From Pedobacter sp. (GTDB taxonomy: Bacteria > Bacteroidota > Bacteroidia > Sphingobacteriales > Sphingobacteriaceae), in contig JAQBOT010000398.1 of the NCBI GenBank assembly GCA_028287885.1, positions 1-5,671 of the forward strand: a stretch of 5,671 bases of DNA, in the 5' to 3' direction. A program made the translations under genes and the position numbers. Positions 1-5,671 of this stretch are shown here, piece by piece. Under the pieces are notes generated by a model, which saw only the letters and a program-made list of their open reading frames with translations, was not told where the DNA came from and ran no database searches. The first letter of the stretch is position 1; every line of letters begins with the position of its first letter.

Positions 1-657
1 ATCAAGCCTTCGGTGCAGGTAATTGGTGTAGAACCAGAAGGTGCACCTTCAATGAAGCACGCCTTTAACCAAGGTACACCTGTAACCCTGGATTACATTG
101 ACCGCTTTGTAGACGGCGCTGCAGTTAAGCGTGTAGGTGCCCTAAACTTTCAATATTGTCAGGAATTGCTTGACCAAATGCTGCTGATTCCCGAAGGTAA
201 GATCTGCACCACGATATTGAAGTTGTACAATGAAGATGCTATTGTTGTTGAGCCAGCAGGTGCTTTGGCCGTCGCATCCCTTGATCAGATTACGGCCTCT
301 ATCGAAAACAAGAATGTGGTTTGCATAATCAGCGGTGGAAACAACGACATCGAACGTATGCAGGAGATAAAAGAGAAGTCTTTGTTGTTTGAAGGGTTAA
401 AGCATTACTTCATTGTTCGCTTTCCACAAAGACCGGGTGCCCTAAAATTGTTCGTAAATGATGTGCTTGGCCCACATGATGACATCACACGCTTTGAGTT
501 CATAAAAAAAACCAACAGGGAAAGCGGACCGGCATTGGTTGGTATTGAGCTTAGGGATTCCACAGATTATAAGTCGCTTACGGAAAGAATGAAGGAATTT
601 AAATTCGAATTCATACCTTTAAATGAGGACCAAACCTTGTTCGAATATTTAGTCTAA
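1..657 (+). CDS. ilvA: Threonine ammonia-lyase (threonine dehydratase), biosynthetic, 3' part only
   Basis: This is the C-terminal 218 residues of the PLP-dependent enzyme that deaminates L-threonine to 2-oxobutanoate, the first committed step to isoleucine in the cytoplasm. The frame is open from base 1, so the true start lies upstream; the GTG at 13 is an internal valine. Counting from base 1, residues 1-130 are the end of the PLP fold: VIGVEPEGAPSM near the left edge, the family motif VEPAGA (about 83-88) and SGGNND (about 111-116). Residues about 133-218 form one ACT-like regulatory domain (LKHYFIVRFPQRPGALK onward, ending in FEYLV), where isoleucine feedback usually acts. One such domain fits the short form of about 420 residues known from Bacillus and Corynebacterium, not the E. 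coli form with two, so roughly 200 residues including the PLP lysine are missing from view. A catabolic TdcB-type enzyme is unlikely because of this C-terminal domain. The next gene appears to have its own promoter. Confidence 0.95.
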   Translation: MKPSVQVIGVEPEGAPSMKHAFNQGTPVTLDYIDRFVDGAAVKRVGALNFQYCQELLDQMLLIPEGKICTTILKLYNEDAIVVEPAGALAVASLDQITASIENKNVVCIISGGNNDIERMQEIKEKSLLFEGLKHYFIVRFPQRPGALKLFVNDVLGPHDDITRFEFIKKTNRESGPALVGIELRDSTDYKSLTERMKEFKFEFIPLNEDQTLFEYLV

Positions 658-667
658 GTGATAAATG

Positions 668-698
668 TTTGAAAAAACCCGGTCTTAGCGTAGCTTTG
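668..698 (+). promoter_or_regulatory. Bacteroidota-type promoter for the GH97 gene (-33 TTTG, -7 TAGCTTTG)
   Basis: TTTG at 668-671 and TAGCTTTG at 691-698 are separated by 19 nt. This matches the primary-sigma consensus described for Bacteroides and Flavobacterium (TTTG or TTG, about 19 nt, TAnnTTTG) at every fixed base. Transcription would start near 703-706, leaving a leader of only about 15 nt before the ATG at 721. That leader (AAATCTGAAATCTAAC) has no Shine-Dalgarno sequence, which is normal in this phylum. The match is seen in the sequence; promoter activity is inferred. Confidence 0.7.
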
Positions 699-705
699 GT
701 TTTAA

Positions 706-2835
<2,130 letters not shown>

Positions 2836-2877
2836 TTAGCACGCGAATTCACAATTAAAAGGCTACAGATTGCAATG

Positions 2878-2907
2878 CCCCCAAAAAGTGGAAAGACCCC
2901 CAAAAAG
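2878..2907 (+). repeat. 11-bp direct repeat duplicating the terminator's left arm
   Basis: CCCCCAAAAAG occurs at 2878-2888 and again at 2897-2907, with a period of 19. The second copy is part of the left arm of the hairpin at 2892-2930. The first copy could also pair with CTTTTTGGGGG at 2915-2925, giving a weaker 11-bp alternative stem with a 26-nt loop. It may be a slippage or duplication scar with no function. Confidence 0.7.
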
Positions 2908-2932
2908 CTAGACGCTTTTTGGGGGTCTTTTT
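2892..2932. terminator. Strong intrinsic terminator, probably bidirectional, between convergent genes
   Basis: The arms 2892-2908 and 2914-2930 are perfect reverse complements over 17 bp (AAAGACCCCCAAAAAGC and its complement) around a 5-nt loop, TAGAC. The stem can be extended by G-U, G-U and T-A pairs to 2889/2933. On the plus strand the right arm runs into a T tract (TCTTTTT), the usual form of a rho-independent terminator for the GH97 gene, 57 nt after its stop. On the minus strand the hairpin is followed by TTTCCACTTTTT, so it can also end the DinB-side transcript, whose stop is about 46 nt away. Confidence 0.9.
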
Positions 2933-2978
2933 ATGAGTAGAAAAACCCAAGGCTTTCTTTATTGTACCGTGTTTTGTC

Positions 2979-3467
2979 TTACAGGTAATTGAATTCCAGA
3001 CGTTCAGCTCTGATCAACTGCTTCAATATTACAATTTGACCAAGATGGTAATAAACGTGCTCTACGCTACCTTGAAGATTTTTATATGCTGAAGCATGCT
3101 CTGGAAGAATGGGCAATTCTAATGCGTCTTCGTTGAAATTCATAATCGCATTCGCCAACTCATGCGCAGAAAGGATGTTATCGTCTTTTAGGCGGCTCCA
3201 GTCTTCATCATCATGTAGCACAGGCCCAGAAAATCCGTTGCTCCCATTATCAGCCACCACTATTCCGTTGATGCGTTTTACCATGACACGGTTCCAGTAT
3301 GTAAGGTGTTGAACTATGGAAGCGATGGAATTAGGAGAAGCTTTGGTGCGCATTGTGGCTTCTTTTAAAGAGACATCTTCTAAGGAGGACCTGACATCCA
3401 CTTCAGTCCAATTGCTTCCTTCGTGGGCTTCTATAAGGTGCAGGGCAATAAGCTCGGTTATCTTCAT
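2979..3467 (-). CDS. DinB-family (DinB/YfiT-fold) putative metal-dependent protein
   Basis: This 162-residue cytoplasmic protein has the four-helix-bundle pattern of the DinB superfamily (DinB_2-like). The family's three metal-binding histidines are visible: H54 in IVQHLTYWNR on the second long helix, and H137 and H141 in VEHVYYHLGQI on the last helix (an HxxxH pair). Characterised relatives include thiol-dependent transferases and isomerases (mycothiol- or bacillithiol-linked) and damage-induced proteins of unknown function; nothing here selects one of these, so the substrate is unknown. The length is normal and no residue of the triad is missing. It lies 20 nt downstream of a VOC-family gene on the same strand and is probably co-transcribed with it, and its transcript would run into the hairpin at 2892-2930. 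The ATG start is preceded by an A/T-rich stretch without a Shine-Dalgarno sequence. Fold assignment is secure; function is not. Confidence 0.85.
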   Translation of the reverse strand: MKITELIALHLIEAHEGSNWTEVDVRSSLEDVSLKEATMRTKASPNSIASIVQHLTYWNRVMVKRINGIVVADNGSNGFSGPVLHDDEDWSRLKDDNILSAHELANAIMNFNEDALELPILPEHASAYKNLQGSVEHVYYHLGQIVILKQLIRAERLEFNYL

Positions 3468-3487
3468 TCTAGAGATTTAGATAGTTA

Positions 3488-3880
3488 TCAACTTTCTTTC
3501 TGCTCAATCACAGAAAGAATATTCCCGGCCGGATCTTTAAACCAGGCAATCAGCGGGCCTCCAGCCCTAAATACACCATCTGGATCTGTTTTGAAATTAT
3601 CAAAATCGTAGTGTTCAAATTGAACGCCCAAACCCGTTAATGACTGAACCGCCGAATCAATATCGGGAACAGGAAAGTTTAAGATTGTAAATGTCGCCGG
3701 AACGTGATTTGGCTTTACATAAACAATGATGTTAGTTCCACCGGAGATATGCAGGGTTAACAAGCCCGGCATATCTGTACTTTCGGTCAGGTTCAAACCC
3801 AGTACCTGAGCATAGAAGTCTTTTGCTTGCTGCAAATCATCTACGGAGAAACCGCTAAATGCTTTCGTATCTTTAAACAT
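3488..3880 (-). CDS. VOC-superfamily (glyoxalase/bleomycin-resistance-like) protein 2
   Basis: This 130-residue single-module protein of the vicinal oxygen chelate superfamily has two beta-alpha-beta-beta-beta halves. The first begins at KAFSGFSVDDLQQAKDFY and contains YAQVLGL; the second begins at FTILNFPVPDIDSAVQSL and ends in WFKDPAGNILSVIEQ, the usual DPxGN turn and last strand. Such proteins usually dimerise and bind a small substrate, sometimes with a metal, and include glyoxalases, dioxygenases and drug-binding resistance proteins. The histidine expected on the first strand of classical metal-dependent members is not there, so glyoxalase I activity is doubtful. I chose the ATG at 3880 because family members commonly begin MFKxTKAFSxFSV; an in-frame ATG at 3901 would add seven residues (MIAYLTV) and cannot be excluded. 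Neither start has a Shine-Dalgarno sequence. It sits upstream of the DinB-like gene in a likely operon. The substrate is unknown. Confidence 0.85.
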   Translation of the reverse strand: MFKDTKAFSGFSVDDLQQAKDFYAQVLGLNLTESTDMPGLLTLHISGGTNIIVYVKPNHVPATFTILNFPVPDIDSAVQSLTGLGVQFEHYDFDNFKTDPDGVFRAGGPLIAWFKDPAGNILSVIEQKES

Positions 3881-3998
3881 AACAGTAAGGTACGCAATCA
3901 TTTAAACAGTTGCGTTGTTCCCGAAAATAATAAACTGGAGAAGTCGGAGGTTGCTGTAGAATAATTTGGCGGTTGCTTATTGGATCAGTACCGTGTAA
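3881..3998. other. Intergenic gap between the two VOC genes
   Basis: This stretch of about 97-118 nt (depending on the downstream start) is the only sizeable gap in the minus-strand cluster. I see no strong hairpin with a T tract, so no intrinsic terminator. On the minus strand there is no TTG -33 element; the best -7-like string is TATTTTCG, one mismatch from TAnnTTTG. GGTTGCT occurs twice on the plus strand (3949-3955 and 3971-3977), probably by chance. Read-through from the upstream VOC gene seems possible, but a non-consensus promoter is not excluded. Confidence 0.4.
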
Positions 3999-4367
3999 TT
4001 AATCGGCAAAGGTGATCACAAAACCATTACAGTCTTCAATAGAAAACTCGGTAGCACCATAAAAGGTCTTTTGCAAAGGATGGATCACATTCACCTTCGC
4101 TTTTATGCTTTCAAAATACTGTTCAACATCTTTAACCTTTACGTAAAAAAGCAAAGAACCGCCAGAAGTTCTTTTGATCTGTGGAAGGCGGCCTTCGATG
4201 TTGCTAAAGGACTCAAACATGATCGTAACCTCTTCACGCTGCATCATTGCCCAGACTGGATTTACGCCATCTTCAGGCACGACCATCACAACGGAAAAAC
4301 CGAGTTGCTGATAGAATTCAATTGATGTTTGTACGTTTTCGACGTAGATATTTGGTGATAAAGACAT
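3999..4367 (-). CDS. VOC-superfamily (glyoxalase/bleomycin-resistance-like) protein 1
   Basis: This 122-residue cytoplasmic protein is a single VOC module. The first half holds SPNIYVENVQTSIEFYQQLGF (residues about 4-24), the common opening of bleomycin-resistance/dioxygenase-like members, followed by VWAMMQREEVTIMFES. The second half runs from GGSLLFYVKVKDVEQYFESI to the final strand FSIEDCNGFVITFAD. It has asparagine where classical metalloenzymes carry the first-strand histidine, and no glutamate in the usual last-strand position, so it may be a binding protein or a metal-free member and not a glyoxalase. It differs clearly from the second VOC protein downstream, so the two are not a recent tandem duplication. 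The start codon lies 14 nt after the stop of the histidine kinase gene, which suggests translation from the same mRNA. No Shine-Dalgarno sequence is visible (TTATAAT precedes the ATG). The substrate is unknown. Confidence 0.87.
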   Translation of the reverse strand: MSLSPNIYVENVQTSIEFYQQLGFSVVMVVPEDGVNPVWAMMQREEVTIMFESFSNIEGRLPQIKRTSGGSLLFYVKVKDVEQYFESIKAKVNVIHPLQKTFYGATEFSIEDCNGFVITFAD

Positions 4368-4381
4368 ATTATAAGGGTTTT

Positions 4382-5671
4382 CTAAGCTAAGATATTCGAA
4401 AAAGGGTTCAACTCGGCCTTTGTTAAAACTGGCAGTTCGAATGCAAATACCGAACCCGAACCCTCAACACTCTCCGCCCATATCTTTCCACCATGGCGTT
4501 TAATGATATCAGAAGAGATAAATAGACCCAGTCCTAAGCCCTGAAAACGGTGCTCTGTATCAACCCGGTAAAACCGTTCAAACAATGCCTCTATGTGCTC
4601 ATCAGAAACGCCTATTCCAAAATCTTTGATGGTAACAATTAGATTGTTGCCCTTCAATTCGGCATCTACAATCACTTTGTTTGCATCGGGCGAGTACTTC
4701 ACAGCATTATTCAGCAGGTTGATAATGACTTGTTCCAAACGATGACGATCTCCGTTAAACAATACAGATGGAGAGCGTTCTATTACAAGTTGGTGTGTAG
4801 GAGATATTTCCTGTACACTGTCTACGGCTTCCCGCAGGATTTCGCTAAACTCAAACTGCTCCAGATTGTATTGCATCTTGCCAGAATTAATTTTAGATAC
4901 ATCAAGTAAATCTTCTATAAGCCGCTCCATTCTGTTTAGCTGCCTTCCGGCTTTACTGATAAATCCATACGATTTAAACTCTGGGTTGATTTCTCGTTTT
5001 GCCAGCTGAAAGAAGGCCTTAATAGTGGTAAGTGGAGTCTTCAATTCATGGCTTGCAATGCTGATGAACTCATCCTTCCTTTTTTCATTCGCTTTCTGAT
5101 CACTGATATCAATCTTGGCCGATTCCAGCTCCCGTGTTCTTTCCTGAACTTTCTTTTCCAGGTCCAATTGAGCGTTCCGCACCTGAATGGCCATGATATT
5201 AAAAGATTTTGCCAGTTTACCCAACTCATCCTCCCGGTTAATGTCAACCATCGATGCGTAGTTCCCTTCGGCAATAGCGGAAGCCGCTTCGGTTAATTCA
5301 TGAAGCGGATCGGTAATGTTGCGGCTCATCATCCAACCACCCAGGCTGCCAACAATCACCAGGATTATCCCGATAATGATGACCCACTTAAGAAAAAGAT
5401 GTGCTGGCTCCATTACGGCAGATCCTGAAATTTCAACAAGGATCAACCATCTTGAATTTGGGATACTCCGGACAGAACCGATTAACAACTCGCCGTTTTT
5501 ACGGGAATATTCGACAACATGCTGCAAGGCTTTTGAGTCTGCAGGTGGCCTTGGCACCGGTTTTATCAGGTCAGTCCAGAATTTCCCATCATCATTTCCG
5601 AAATATAATTTTCCATTTGCACCAAGAATCTGTGCCAATTGATCTATACTTTTTTGTGTAGCCTTTAAAAC
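4382..5671 (-). CDS. Membrane sensor histidine kinase (Cache-HAMP-HisKA-HATPase), 5' end missing
   Basis: These are the C-terminal 429 residues of a two-component sensor kinase. The frame is open to the window edge, so the true start lies beyond 5671; the TTG at 5638 is an internal leucine. Counting from the edge, residues 1-90 look like the end of an extracytoplasmic Cache-type sensor (GANGKLYFGNDDG, then NSRWLILVEIS). One TM helix follows (about 94-112, KWVIIIGIILVIVG), then HAMP (about 113-160, ITDPL and EDELGKL) and a charged coiled coil (about 162-200). HisKA carries SHELKTPL with the phosphoaccepting H208 (codon 5048-5050). HATPase shows the N box NLLNNAVKYSP (N322), DFGIGV (D350) and GLGLGLF (about 378-384). 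All catalytic boxes are intact, so it should be active. There is no receiver domain, and no response regulator lies downstream; a partner may be upstream outside the window. An earlier TM helix before the sensor is expected but not visible. The ligand is unknown. Confidence 0.95.
   Translation of the reverse strand, partial: VLKATQKSIDQLAQILGANGKLYFGNDDGKFWTDLIKPVPRPPADSKALQHVVEYSRKNGELLIGSVRSIPNSRWLILVEISGSAVMEPAHLFLKWVIIIGIILVIVGSLGGWMMSRNITDPLHELTEAASAIAEGNYASMVDINREDELGKLAKSFNIMAIQVRNAQLDLEKKVQERTRELESAKIDISDQKANEKRKDEFISIASHELKTPLTTIKAFFQLAKREINPEFKSYGFISKAGRQLNRMERLIEDLLDVSKINSGKMQYNLEQFEFSEILREAVDSVQEISPTHQLVIERSPSVLFNGDRHRLEQVIINLLNNAVKYSPDANKVIVDAELKGNNLIVTIKDFGIGVSDEHIEALFERFYRVDTEHRFQGLGLGLFISSDIIKRHGGKIWAESVEGSGSVFAFELPVLTKAELNPFSNILA

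Noticed and set aside
13..657. A complete 214-residue gene starting at the GTG at 13
   Set aside because: The frame is open to base 1 and the protein begins in the middle of the IlvA PLP fold, so it is a gene cut by the window edge and not a short gene.
672..703. AAAACC...GGTTTT inverted repeat (674-679 and 698-703) as a terminator for ilvA
   Set aside because: The stem is only 6 bp of mostly A-T pairs with an 18-nt loop, and it overlaps a much better promoter match.
3999..4367. The two VOC genes as a tandem duplication
   Set aside because: The proteins share only the fold pattern; their motifs and loop lengths differ, so any duplication is ancient or they were assembled separately.
4382..5638. 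A complete 418-residue kinase starting at TTG 5638
   Set aside because: The frame stays open for 11 more codons to the window edge and the sensor domain is only partly present, so the start lies outside.
5048..5661. Plus-strand open frames opposite the kinase and plus-strand frames opposite the VOC and DinB genes
   Set aside because: They overlap well-supported minus-strand genes entirely or almost entirely, and their translations look non-protein-like or low in information.

Overview
The window looks like ordinary chromosome from a Bacteroidota bacterium, most likely a Sphingobacteriaceae-type organism such as Pedobacter or Mucilaginibacter. The genus is a guess from protein flavour. The phylum rests on three signs: a GH97 SusB-type glycosidase, a promoter matching the Bacteroidota -33 TTTG / -7 TAnnTTTG pattern, and no clear Shine-Dalgarno sequence before any visible start codon.

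Left half, plus strand. The window opens inside the 3' part of ilvA (threonine ammonia-lyase, short form with one C-terminal ACT-like domain), ending at 657. A 63-nt gap carrying a good Bacteroidota promoter leads to a complete secreted GH97 alpha-glucosidase of SusB type (721-2835). All the acidic active-site and calcium residues of the inverting subgroup are present with the same spacing as in SusB. No SusC/SusD-like genes lie next to it on the visible side.

Centre. A perfect 17-bp hairpin (2892-2930) lies between the convergent GH97 and DinB-like genes and probably terminates transcription from both sides. The sequence of its left arm is partly duplicated 19 nt upstream.

Right half, minus strand. 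Read from right to left there is a truncated membrane sensor histidine kinase (Cache-like sensor end, one TM helix, HAMP, coiled coil, HisKA, HATPase; the 5' end is outside the window), then two small unrelated VOC-superfamily proteins and a DinB-fold protein. The gaps are 14, about 97-118, and 20 nt, so the four may form one transcription unit. Substrates of the small proteins cannot be read from the sequence.

I see no mobile element, CRISPR array, tRNA, rRNA or clear sign of a novel defence or mobile system. The most useful observations are the promoter, the terminator with its duplicated arm, the inverting GH97 signature, and the kinase-VOC-VOC-DinB cluster.
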